Of a stretch of 64,000 nt of DNA, positions 39,601-51,488 are shown one piece after another. Origin of the DNA: Rhodamnia argentea. Taxonomy: Eukaryota; Streptophyta; Magnoliopsida; Myrtales; Myrtaceae. The DNA is taken from assembly GCF_020921035.1 (NCBI RefSeq), contig NC_063157.1:6382501-6446500 (forward strand). The letters run 5' to 3'. The position numbers and the translations under genes are program-made. The first letter of the stretch is position 1. The number at the start of each line of letters is the position of its first letter. The notes under the pieces were generated by a model. It searched no databases and was not told where the DNA came from. It saw only the letters and a list, made by a program, of their open reading frames with translations.

Positions 39601-41807
39601 TGGAAGGAAAAAAAAAAAAACATACGAAGACAACAAAATTGGGGAAGCATATATTTAATCTTATAATATCGTTTTCGAAACTGTCTTGTAATAAGATTTT
39701 TTTATGCGGAAGCCCGCGTGCTGGAATTACAATGACCTTGGAATTAACAGTTTTCGATGTCCACTGAGTACGTAATCAATGAGCAAGTTCTTTGATTAAA
39801 TTACAGTTTCCCAAATTTCAGATCCTCCCCACTCGATGCGTGGCTAAAATTACATTATCTTCGAGGGTCGAATCGCAATTTCTCAAGATAATCTCATGCC
39901 CAAAACGAAAAAAAAAAAAAAAAAAAAAGAGAGAGAAAAAGATGATTACTGAAGGATTGATTTTTCTTATGCAATCAGGTCCCTAACTTACTTTATTAGC
40001 AATCGAGTACTTCTGTTGCTTGTTAATTTAGTAGGCATTTCGACCGAAAAAAGGAAATTTCGTTGACACGGCAAAAGAATTCTCATGTGAATGCAGATGT
40101 GATGTTGACTGATGACACGTATTGTTAGAGAGAAAGAGAGATCGAGAGAGTCCAAAAGTCGAGCAATGGTTGTCGGCCCTTGCCGGCGCTTAAGGTGAGG
40201 GCACAAGCATCGGATGGACGGTCTTTTTCTGTCCATTTCTATATTTTTCTTGGTTCATATAGCTAATGTTGGCGTGCCATCATATCCATGTGGCAATTTG
40301 CGTAGCCTAAATCAGCAAACCGTTGCATCCGGCGAAATTGGCAGAATTGCCAGTTACAAATGAAGAAAGAACATGATTGCACGATTCTAAGCGAATTTAA
40401 TAACTTCATTGCACGATTCAAGCGAATTAGATTGTTCGATTTCATAACATAAGGAAAAAAAAAAATTCCATGCCCCAATTAATGCACATTTGAATAGAGT
40501 TAAGCTGCCAAAAAAGGGTACCGAGTGGGCTCAAACATGGAATACGTGCTAAAAATTAAGAGTCTAGTTACTAAGCTCGAGACAACACTCCACCTTTGCT
40601 CAACTTAGACATTAGCTCGAAAACCGCGGTAAATATCGGAAGAGAAAGAAGATCATCCATAACCCAAACATTCGCCGTTAAACACTTGCGAATGATTTCA
40701 ACCCGTCACCATTTTTGCTGAATTAATCAAGTCTTTCCTGATTTTACGGGACATTACCGTCGTTAAATCTATTTTCGTTATCGAAATGTGTGCTTATTTC
40801 CATATCGAAATTCGATGAAGCAAGGACTTCGTTATCGCCCGACCGGATGAAAATGATATGGATCTCATTTTCAAGCGTCGAGCTAACTACGCATCCGATC
40901 GGTGAAGTTGATGTAAATCTCACTTTCATATGTTGGCGCTCTCGATCGACATGTCGGCCGACATTTCGCATTTTGGCGGCACGATATTATTTTGGAAATA
41001 AATTCGGCAATACGCATTAGGATTCGACATTTTCGCAATATTAAAAACCAACCATTGGGAGGGGAGCAAAGGTTCGACCGAAAAAAAAAGAAAGAAAGAG
41101 AGATTGACCAGACAAAAATCCGCTAATAAAAACAGCCCACAGGAAAGCCAAAGCAACGGCCCCTGGTTTTGGCTCGCTCTCTGTAAATCCTGCGCTCTCT
41201 GTTTCCACCCTGTCTTTATATCTTCCCTCAGATCCTCCGGTCACCATCGATTTTGCCATTTTGCACTCCACAGAGGTGCGCCACTTCGCATCCCCGCCGT
41301 TCTTGTTTCGCCCCAAACTAGACCAAACTAGCATGCCCTGACGAAGTCACTTCCATTGTACTCTCTGTCTCTCACCCTCCCCTGTTCTTTCCCCTGTTTA
41401 TTGCTCGTGTGAATTCAAATTCTTCCGTCAACGCCCGCGTCGCAATTTTTTTTTCGTTGTTGTTATTTTTGAAGCTTCTTGCACTGTAACCCTGTTCTAA
41501 AAGCCTGTTCATGTCGCTCCATTTGACCGATTAGCTGTAGCATAAGCAATTCGTCGGCAAACTATGGCGATTCTGCATATACCCACTATCCGTTTGGCTT
41601 CGCTTTTCTTTTGGTTTGGATTTGGGGAGGGTATTTGGCCGATGCCCATGTAGAGGATCCGATAGCATTTTGGGGTTGGTGAATGGGGATTACGATGACA
41701 CGTGGTGATTGAAAGAGTTTTAAGGGAGTGTTGCAAAATTGACCGACACCACGACTACGAGCAGCAAGTCCAAGAAGAACCGGCGGCGTCACAGGAAGGC
41801 GGTGGCG

Positions 41808-44800
41808 ATGCCGAACATGACGTCGCCGGTTCAGCGGCTATTCAACACGTGCAAGGAGGTGTTCGCCGCCTGCGGGCCTGGTATCGTGCCTCCGCCGGGG
41901 GATGTCGAGCGTGTCAAGGCTGCTTTAGGTACGTAGAGCAGTGGATTATGGCCACGTTGCTTTTGCGATTTGAAGTGTGATTGCACAGAGTGATGCGACC
42001 AGGGAATTTGGAGATTTTTTTATGGGGTATAACCAAAATGGGCATGCTTCGGCTTTGGCTAGTGATGTTCTGTTACTTTATATTGGATTTATCAAGATGA
42101 AAGTATCCTAAATATGATGAATATCTCTTGCTTATGATGGTCGTCTCAAGTCATGTGAAATCAATAGCCATTCAATTATAGCACGAGACTTAAAGCAATA
42201 CGGCTAGAATTGATGTTCTTTTTCTCCCCTTTAATCTCGTAACTACTGCAAAGTTCCTTGTGGGGGGCGTTGTGAGGGGAGTGGACTTCGTAAAAACTCG
42301 TTTTAAGGTATGATGATGTGGGGGACATAACCAATGACAGTGTAGGAAATTAGGAATGTTTGTGGCCTTTTATAGGATTCCATAAATGGGGGTTACACTG
42401 TTACTTGATGGCTGATTTGTGCTTGGTGTTTGTTATAAGGAGTTTGGATTATAATTTATCCTTGGGCTGCTTGCAGATCGGCACAGATAGTTTATTAAAT
42501 GCTTGTGGTGGGGCCAAAATTATGTTTTCCAACAAAACAACGCGAAGCAAGTTGATGTTCTTGATTCTATTCCATTCTTCTCTGTATGGAGATGAAATGA
42601 TGGTTGTTATTCTATGCTTTGACTCTGCATCAAGTTGCCAACTTTTGACGGCAATACAGTTTAATGGTTTTGAACAGTGGCTTTGCATTTTGGCTGAGCT
42701 CTGTGGTCCAGCAGCGCCCTACCAATGAACAAGCGGCAAATATACACGCGAGACTCAACCATTGAGAACTTTAGTGTATAGTTCTCAGTTGCATTGATGG
42801 AAGAATGTCAATTCTTCTGTGCTTTTACCTTTTTTGACTGAAACTGATAAGCTCAGTTCCGACTGTTAGCATTAAAGGTGCACGATTTGTGCACGTGGTG
42901 TTGTTCGAAGTGAATTATCTTCTTAGCTGAAAAAGTTAGATGCGTGATGTTACTTTCATCCATTGCATATACAATCGTGGTAGTCACTGGTTTTTGTTTC
43001 GGTAAATGCTTCTAAGTCATGATTCATTAGTATGCAGTTTGTGCTAGCAACTTGTCTCAGCTAGATCCTCATGAATTTCTGTAATTAACTTTGGCAGATG
43101 ACATGAGACCAGAGGATGTGGGCCTTAACCCTGACACGCCATACTTTCGCATAATGGCAGCGGAAAGGTCGCCAATAATAGCACATCTGTGTCTCCATGA
43201 ATGTGATAAATTTTCGGTGCGTTGGCTTCTTCTTGGGCCTGCCTTAATGATGATGCCAAACCAAACTATATGGATTTATCCATGCTAACGGAACAGTTAT
43301 TATTTATTTCATGCAGATTGTGATCTTCTGCTTGCCAGCATCCAGTGCGATTCCTCTACATAACCACCCTGGAATGACGGTTTTCAGCAAGCTTTTATTC
43401 GGAACGATGCACATCAAATCATACGATTGGATGGTTGATGGCTCCGGCGGAGCATCAGCTGTTCTGGGTAATCCTCAAAGTAAGTTGCTTCTATAAAATC
43501 TGCCCCTTCATTTTCAATAAAGACAACCTAAATTGGGGGAGTTAGAAGTGGGAGAATAAAGATCTTGAATGCAGAGATGAGTCTGAAAAAGAAAAAGGAA
43601 ATAAATGACGAGCACAAGAGTTTTAAACAAAGCAAAGAAAGACCTCGATATGCTGGTGTAGTCATTTTATGCAGTTTTATCTCTCGAACTCAAATCATGA
43701 AATGAAAATTAGTGCTGCTGATGTAATGAAAGCAATGTTTTAGTTTTTCTTTTCCTCCCCTCATTAAGATGAGAAGGTAAGAGTGCTGAAAACATCACTT
43801 TGTTGGATAAGGCTTAGTTTTTTGTTATTGTTTGTTAAGCGAAAAAGTTAAAAGAGTGCTAAAAAACCTGTCATTTTGACCATTAGTGCAGAACGTGCTC
43901 ACTTTTGGCTTGCTGGCTTGAAGAAATTAGCCAGAAAGTTACTTTGGTTTTCGGTGACACAGCCTCTGATTGTTACTTTTTCAAAGGGTCATGTGGAATA
44001 CTATGCATTTGAATAGCTATCGTATATAAGGAGCTGATGTGGCAGACTCTTATTGAGGGATCGATATAGCCCTTGCTCACTTACAATCTTCTACATTACC
44101 TTGTGAGGCACATTGCTTTGTGAACTAGTCTCAGTGTACTTTATCCATTAAGACTTCTCTATCTGGAGGGAGTAATCATTGTTGGTCGAGAAGATCATGC
44201 ATTAGAGAGGTGGGATAAATATATAAAACATGTCAAATGACAAATCATTAGCCGTCTTCTGGAAGCTGTCCATAAAGTGCAATTTAGTAAGAGTCTGGTA
44301 ACTGAGGATGTTACCCTCACACTTGTTGCAAAAACAACAAAGGGCTCTCTTGCACAATCGGTTTTTTTTGCCTTGTATAGGCACACAGCTTGCTTTGATT
44401 AGCAGCTCGCTAAATGTGAAACACGGGTCATGGGCTGTTTGTGCCTATGTGAAACATATCTTTTGGATTTCTCTTTATGCAGTCCAGCCTTGTGGGGTGC
44501 GCATGGCTAAGGTGAAGGTCAATTCTGAGTTTACCGCTCCGTGCGAAACGTCCATACTTTATCCAGCAAACGGAGGCAACATGCACTGCTTAAACGCGGT
44601 GACAGCTTGCGCAGTTCTCGATGTATTAGGCCCACCATACTCCGACCCTGAAGGCCGACATTGTACCTACTACCGCGATCTTCCATTCACCAGCTTCTCA
44701 GGTTTCCACACCGAAACCATATCCTCCCTCCCCCCCACGCCCCTCTCCCTCTTTTTCCTATTATTTTTAAATCCCCTTGATTCTTTTCACAGTTATGGGA

Positions 44801-44976
44801 AGTTACTTTGAAAGGATAACAAGTTGCCTTGTGAAAATGCAGTTGATGGAGCATCATCATCAGTGCCTGAAGAGGAGAGAGAGGATTATGCATGGCTTCA
44901 AGAGAGGGAGATGCCAGAGGATTTTACTGTGGTTGGATTTCCTTACAGAGGCCCAATAATAACAACCAACGATTAA
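41808..44976 (+). CDS. PCO: Plant cysteine oxidase (PCO1/2-like)
   Basis: A non-haem iron thiol dioxygenase that oxidises the N-terminal cysteine of group VII ERF factors with O2, marking them for N-degron destruction. It is the oxygen sensor of plants. Exons: 41808-41928, 43098-43216, 43317-43479, 44483-44701 and 44843-44976, giving 251 residues from the ATG at 41808. Landmarks: [49 protein letters not shown], the iron-binding cupin stretch [37 protein letters not shown] with the third iron histidine, [16 protein letters not shown] and the C-terminal [15 protein letters not shown]. The frame is open upstream of 41808 for about 28 codons and encodes a basic SKSKKNRRRHRK stretch like that of PCO1/2. 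It meets a stop at 41721 before any ATG, so the true start may lie in an unseen upstream exon. Confidence 0.9.
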
Positions 44977-47194
44977 ATCCTACACCGACCTTGGCTTGGG
45001 CAGATCGTCTGTCACGTTAGACATCCCTGCTGCTAATTCTTTGCAGCCATTCAGCGTTTGTCCTTTTTCAAATGGTTTCTTTTTCTCGTTCTTTTTGTGG
45101 GACACGAGTCAGTAGAGGGCCTTGTTGGGTTTCATAGTTAGATGTACATACTCCAAAGGTAAAATTAGAGCCAAAAGGGAGTCTTCTGAAATTTGGAGGA
45201 GTAATTTTGAATGTTGAATGCAAAGAAATGCTATAAAAGGTTCAGTCTTTTTTCCTCCTTGTGACTGGTGTCTCTTTAATGTCGTTCTGGATTTTTATTG
45301 TCTTTTCATTGTTGGTTTGTCAAACTCATTAGTGCCTTTACCAAACCTTCCTAGGTAAGGTATGGATGCACAAGGACCCGAAGCAAGTCAATTCTTGAAC
45401 TTTGTCTTTGATCTCCTTTTTTTCTCTTTCTGAACCCGACAAAGGAAAAGGTTACGAGGTTTGTTATTTTTATTGTCTTTAGCTGAGGTGGTGATTGGAC
45501 TCTGGTAGTGGCAGGCTGGGCATGTTGAAAAGGTGATCCACAGTGTTGTGTGGCTTCTTAGGGACAAACAAGAATCTGGGATGGAGGATTTCGTAGGGGT
45601 AAAAGAAGATTTAAGGATTGTACTAGAAAGGCCAATTCTTGTGATTGATGGGATCGAAAATCTTTTGCACTTGTGTTTTTGGTCTATAAGCTGGGGAACA
45701 GTGACGTTACAGGCCAGTCACATTTCTATACTGTACCTTTCTATGTCGTAATTTATTTGATAACCACCAATTAATCAAGCAGAGGAATATTAAAAACTAC
45801 GGACAAGATCAGACCAGTTTATATACAGACCAGGGAGATGTCGTCGGGAGGGTCTCAAAAAGTGTTTACCGCCTCTATTCGGTACATCCAGAACATCTAT
45901 AAACACCAAAAACTCCCACAATTATAAAGTCAGTCGATCTATACATCAAAAGTGTCGGTCAGTGTTGTACACTATTTACACTAAAACAGCCCTGGGTCCC
46001 CACTAAGCTAAACCGCCTCCGGCCACGTAGTCGAACGGAAGAGGGCCAAAAAGTCCCAGTCCGTCCTCCAAGCGGCCGTAGATGGCCCCAAAACGGTGGG
46101 GGATCACCCCTATATCCAGTCCTCCGTGCACCCACATTGTGCACGAAACCCGAACAAACTCTAGACCGGGTATCCCCAATACGACGAAAGAAGTCAGGTC
46201 CCAAGTCAAGCGGACAGGCATCCCATAAGACGCCGTCGGGAGGCTAGTCATGTATCTTGCCTAAAAAAATGTCAACAATAAAAGGGCGAGATAAAATCAG
46301 CAAGCCGTATCTCTAAAATAACAACTAGTTTATGCAACGCGAGGAATAAGCAATGGTAGCACTAACAGGCTTTATTACCTCAGATGGTATACTTAATAAT
46401 CCTTTGAGAACATGGCACAACAATATCATGAAAAAGTGCAATGTCAAAGATCATGTCCATATTCATATGCATGTGACGCAAATTTTGTAGATACTCAATA
46501 TGGCTTGACTGTTTCTGTGTACAGTAACGATTTTGTCTCGTACCACCTTTGAGACCTTCTAGACACATAGCGGGACCACCCAGTCACACAGCAGGGTCTT
46601 TTCATAAAGTCCATGGGGTATTTGCTCAAACATGAATCTCGATGGCTAGGATTGACACTCAACTCGTAATCATGTTAAATGAGACTATGATCGCACACAC
46701 TTTAAAACATAACGAGTACTCTACCACTTTATGCATCACAACAGATGACTTTGCTTATCACAATGTCAAAGTCTTAAACTAAGTACTCTCGGCACCACTA
46801 CCTTCACCGTCCAATTATGCTAGCTTAAGCCACCCTGTATTCGGAGTAACAATGCGGCCAAGTACCAAGCAAGTGATGAACAGTTCAAGATTGCATGGGA
46901 AATAGTACCTATCATCCCATCTCTCATTCGATTTTTTTTTTCTTTTTTCTTTCCACAACTTCTCGACCATTCACCTTGCTATTACATTTCCATAGTTATC
47001 TTTCATGTCTCGATGTTGAGAAAATATGAAACAGACCCGTCTCACGTATTGTATTATGATACCACGAAAATTGACGAGAGAATTCACTACACCGAAAGAC
47101 CCGTTAGAATATTGGATTGGAAGGAGCATACATTGCGAACTAAGGTGATTCTATTGATAAAGGTATTGTAGCAACACCACGGTCAGGAAAAGGC

Positions 47195-47290
47195 AACTTG
47201 GGACTGGCAGGATATTACATGAGATTTGTGGAAGGATTTTCAAGGATTGTCGGTCCTCTAACTCAATTGATCAGGAAAAATGTGAAGTTT
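47195..47290 (+). mobile_element. Ty3/Gypsy retrotransposon fossil (trace of pol)
   Basis: A short stretch matches the well-known segment of the Gypsy reverse transcriptase around GYYMRFVEGFSRI and PLTQL. Nothing else of the element can be placed with confidence, and no terminal repeats were found. It is an old, broken remnant of unknown extent. Confidence 0.6.
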
Positions 47291-47917
47291 GAAGGAAACG
47301 GTTGTGTGCAGAACACGAGAATGAGTGGAACAAAGGCACAACCAGCAGGAACTGCTCCCATTGACCTAAGAGTGGATGGCATATCTAGGGTTGGGCCTTG
47401 GCTCAACAATGGCCCTACTACCAGCGGATTTATTTAGGCCGAATTTCGTTTATTTCTTGTTAGCTTAGAGCTATTTAAGGGGGCGCTACAGGAACAAACC
47501 TTGAAAAAGTGTACATGGGCGGAAAAAATTTTCGGCTCCCTTTCATCGAACTGCAACGCCAGATGGCCGAAGCTTGTCGGTTACCCCGAAGTCGAGTTCC
47601 TTGTCACGGTGTCACGCCACGAACCTCCAATCAGAAGGGTTTGTGAGCACGGGAGAATTTGGTTTGTGACACTCGTCCAGTGTTGGAGATATCATGATTT
47701 GACAAAACAAGAGGGGATCTTATAAAAACATCCAATATGCATGTGATTTCGATGGTTGATTAAGTCTTTGGTGAGAGTTTCAACGTTTTGTGCTTCGTTT
47801 TGTCCAAGATTTTCATTGTTCAGTGCCGGCTCTTACCTGGGTCTTAACGCAAATCGGCAGATGCATCACCGAGCTTCCAAAACCTTGGATTCACCAGATA
47901 CTGACCATAACTGTCGC

Positions 47918-47925
47918 TATATATA
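47918..47925 (+). promoter_or_regulatory. Putative TATA box of the carboxypeptidase gene
   Basis: TATATATA is 68-75 bp upstream of the ATG, a good distance for a plant TATA element with a short leader. Its preservation suggests the locus may still be transcribed despite the coding stop (inference). Confidence 0.5.
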
Positions 47926-47992
47926 TGTGCGCTCGCGCACGAGGAAAGTAGTCTGCAACTTTGATTGAATCACGAAACCAAGATTCTCTCGC

Positions 47993-50484
47993 ATGGCACT
48001 TCGGATCCTCGCTCTGTTCGCGCTGTTCTACTGTTCTATATCTTTCGCCGAGCTCATAACGTCTCTCCCAGGTCAACTGTTTAATGTCTCCTTCAAGCAA
48101 TACTCAGGTTATGTTGTCACCGATGCTCGGGACGGCTGAGCTCTGTTTTATTACTTCGTCGAAGACGAATCCCCTAATGCTTCCTCTCTTCCCTTGACCC
48201 TTTGGCTCAATGGAGGTCCAAAATTTTTTTCACTTGAGGCATTAAAATTTACCTTCCTTTTGTCACATTCCCCATGTTGTGATTTGTGGTTCATGGAACA
48301 ATCTTTTCAATGTCAGGCCCTGGCTGCTCGTCGCTCGGTTTTGGCGCTTTCATGGAGCACGGCCCCTTCAAACCTAGCGACAACGGTTCACTCATCAAGA
48401 ACGACTACTCGTGGAACTTGGGTAAATTTTTGCACTAATCTATCTATGACCAGGTGCAACTAACTTGGCTGGCTTCCTAGTATCTTGTTTTGATGTTGAG
48501 CTGAGTGATGATCAGAATCGAACATGCTTTATCTAGAGTCACCCATCGGGGTCGGATTCTCATACTCCAACACAAGTTCAAACTACATAAATTGGAACGA
48601 TACGCAGACCGGTACGCCTTTACCTGACCTTTTTTCCCAATGTTTTGAAATTTAACTATTTTGTTCCTTTCCTGACAATTTAAGGATTGCCCGTTCGCAG
48701 CGGAGGACAACTTGTGGTTTCTCATAAACTGGCTAGAGGAATTCCCAATGTACAAGGACTCTGAGTTTTTTCTAGCTGGCGAAAGCTACGCGGGTGAGGA
48801 CAGCTCGAAGTTGTTCCTTGTTCTCGTGTTGTCAACACCGGTTGACCTCGTTTTCAAAGATGATAAGCTAAACCAAATTCCTTAAACGACATTTCGTTTA
48901 TTGACAAGAAATAAGAGTACCCTCCTCAACAATAATACCATTTTTGTGTAGGTCACTACATACCTCAACTTGCAAAACTGTTGATCGAGTACAACAAAAG
49001 GCCCTCTGTTAAACCCATCAAGCTCAAGTCAATAGCTGTAAACTTTGCATAAGTCTTGTAGTTTGCCTATGAAGCAATTCTTTTAACCTTACAAATTTGC
49101 ACGTTGTCTCTTTAGCTAGGAAACCCGCTTCTAGACCTGGACATTAGTGTTCAGGCCGGCGACTACTTGTGGGCGCACGGGGCAATATCGGACGAGACTC
49201 TCTACTTGGAGAGGACGGTCTGCAATAACTCCAAGCACACGCGAGAGTATGCGCACGATCAGTATTCCAACGGATGCAACTACGTGTTCAATATCAGAGT
49301 CAAGGACGAAGTCGGCGAAGATGTTCAGCTCGACGATCTCCTTCTCCCTAAATGCCTGCCACCCTCTAGCTCGAACTTGGAGCAGTTCCTGCCAAAGGCA
49401 AAGCGGGGGGCCGTGGATCTCGCGGTGAGTTTAAAAGTCATACCTAGATGCGGCATTATTGATGAGATTTGGTGGGTCAAATAACTCAGTCGGAAAAAAT
49501 TTTGACAGGTTGCTCGGAGAGGACTAGGACTGACCGGAGATCCATGCCTTAAAGGAAGAATATTTACTTATCTGAACAAGCCAGAGGTTCAAAGGGCTCT
49601 TCATGCTAACACCACCCGCCTCCCCTTTCACTGGGACTTCTGTCAAGGGTCTCTCTCTCTCTCTCTCTAGATCTTGTTAAATTATGAGAACATAATGGAG
49701 TTAGGTCAAACCAGTTCAAGTCTTAGCAAAGAGAATCTCGAAACATTCGGAAAAACGGTCGCGTGGTCGAAAAGTGCACGTCCAAAGATCGAGTCCATGA
49801 TCAAGTCTAGCCCGAGCGTGTGCTAGTTACGCGAAAAAACGAAGCGCCGAAACACATAATCTGAGCATTTTCGCAGGCCGCTTGTGTATCAAGAAGATAA
49901 TGTGGACATGAACCTGATCCCCCTCGTTGCAGAGATCATTCAGGACGGCATTCCTATCTGGCTACACAGGTTTGAATCTTGCTGGACCTTCACTTCATCC
50001 CAGTCTGGATTAGGGTAGAATCTCCAAAGATTGTGGAGGTTTGATTCCGTTTCATCTGTTTGGCGATCGAAACAGCGGCGACCAAGATTCGATAATCCCT
50101 CTCACTCAAACTAGGATAATTGCCAACAATCTAGCGAGGGATCTGAAGCTTGTGGCCTTCACAAAGTATGGTCCATGGTATAACCAGAATCAGGTATATT
50201 ATTAATATCCCTTTAGTCTAGATGCCCCAGCACTTGTATTTTGGTCTGCAAATTTGGTAGGGATCTGCATAGGGTTTTACTCTCTCTTTTTCCCATGGCT
50301 TTTGCAGGTGGGTGCTTGGTCGCTGTCCTTTGGCGGGTCGACGAGAGGCGAGAGTGTGACGTACCTAACGTTCGCCACCGTGCGCGGGGCGGCTCACGAG
50401 GTCCTGTTCACGTCCCCTTCTCAGGGGCTCGCGTTGTTCCGGTCGTTCTTGAGCGGATCTCCTCTTCCGAGGCCCCGAGATTGA
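47993..50484 (+). pseudogene. SCPL45: Serine carboxypeptidase-like (SCPL45/46-like) with early in-frame stop
   Basis: A secreted S10-family peptidase. Ten exons: 47993-48215, 48317-48421, 48516-48611, 48701-48793, 48952-49037, 49116-49424, 49509-49648, 49877-49969, 50076-50193 and 50308-50484, 480 codons in total, all phases consistent. A signal peptide is visible (MALRILALFALFYCSISFAE). All catalytic parts are present: the oxyanion stretch [14 protein letters not shown], the nucleophile GESYAGHYIPQLA, the aspartate in SGDQDSIIPLTQTR and the histidine in GAAHEVLFTSPSQ. The single defect I see is TGA at codon 49 (48137-48139), in DARDG-stop-ALFYYFVE, where relatives have arginine. One C-to-T change from CGA would explain it. 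With everything else intact, this is a very recent pseudogene, an allele, or a sequencing error. The first 48 codons alone could not give an enzyme. Confidence 0.88.
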
Positions 50485-51488
50485 TTGAATGCGTCGAGAT
50501 TTCGTTAATCATTCAAGCATTTTCTTGTGTCTAGCGATCTTGATTTAGGGAAGGTTTGTTTGCTTTGGCCGTAAAAAAAATCCTATGGAGATTTGATGTA
50601 GTCCTGTCGGACAAATTTCATGCTGGCAAAATCAGATTTCTTAACATTGCTTACCTGTATATAGTTCTTAAACCTCATTTCTAACTCACCAAAAGAAATT
50701 GGAGAAAAGTACCAAAAAAAAAAAAAAAAAAGGGTCTTTGAGTCCATTACATTGATGCTAATTAAGTCTTAAGCGCTTAATTGAATCAGTTTTGTCCTAA
50801 ACATTTGCAGTAAATCCTGAGTGGATCAAAATTCCATCCTAAATAATTTCACATTAATGCCGGTTTACTCTATTTGCTTATCTTGGTTGCTGGGGGCCAA
50901 TACACCCTCGCTGGCTGCTGGCAAGGGTCGTGGTCCTCGTCCACACTCTCGCTAGAGATAGGCAACGGCGGACTCGCCAGTGACCGGCGAGGCCTCGAAA
51001 GCACTGGGCGAGGGCCTTCGCCCGCGATGAAGTCATGCACGAGACAAACATAACATTATTTTTTTTTTTTCACGTTCGTGATTTTTAAGGGGGGGGAAAA
51101 GTAATCATGAATTCCCCCGAAATCCTCTCTTCTTGTCCAACGTGGACGGCCATTGGTGTGCCTTGCGATCGAAATCTCTGTTTTCCTCTATTGGAATAAA
51201 AAATAAAAAATAAAGAATTTAGGAAGAAAGACGAAAAAGAAGAAGAAGAAGAACAAATCGAGTTCAGAAAAACAGTCTTTTTTTTTTCTCTCTCTCTCTC
51301 TCTGGAGGGTTAAACTTCATCCTGGAGGAGAAGAAGCATCATCTCTGCGGGATCGGATCATCAAGAAGGAAGGAAGGCCACCTTCCATGGTCAAACGACT
51401 TCGATTCTGCAGCAAATTGGCGGGAATCATTAGGCGCTAATCCGGATTATTATTATTAATTATTAATTATTTATTTATTTTCATTTTA
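50485..51488. other. Intergenic region and RABA promoter/leader
   Basis: 1 kb containing the carboxypeptidase 3' end, an A-run at 50716-50732, a GC-rich patch at about 50890-51030 unlike its surroundings, and a (TC)n run at about 51287-51303 in the likely RABA 5' leader. I saw no coding region. Confidence 0.6.

Larger units (their letters stand above)
32590..41807. other. Gene-poor, repeat-rich region
   Basis: 9.2 kb with no intact gene. Recognisable contents are a split repeat (34735-34818 and 35309-35360), foldback elements B2 (35500-35766) and A2 (35767-36324), two broken host-gene fragments (36852-37138 and 37320-37708), a second copy of the split repeat (39474-39600), and A-rich runs near 39607 and 39909-39929. 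The remainder is A/T-rich single-copy-looking DNA in which I see nothing definite. Confidence 0.6.
44977..47992. other. Intergenic region with retroelement traces
   Basis: 3 kb between the cysteine oxidase and the carboxypeptidase. 44977-45400 looks like 3' untranslated DNA. About 45770-47040 has mixed composition with minus-strand stretches that look anciently coding (for example PVRLTWDLTSFVVLGIPGLE); I could not assign these. A Ty3/Gypsy trace lies at 47195-47290. The carboxypeptidase promoter is at the right edge. Confidence 0.5.

Noticed and set aside
45533-45751. Plus-strand frame after the cysteine oxidase
   Set aside because: No motif, no splice context and mixed composition. Probably 3' flanking DNA.
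49649-49672. Donor site of a carboxypeptidase intron followed by a pure CT run, considered as a splice defect
   Set aside because: GT is retained and the reading phase to the next exon is exact, so there is no evidence of failed splicing.
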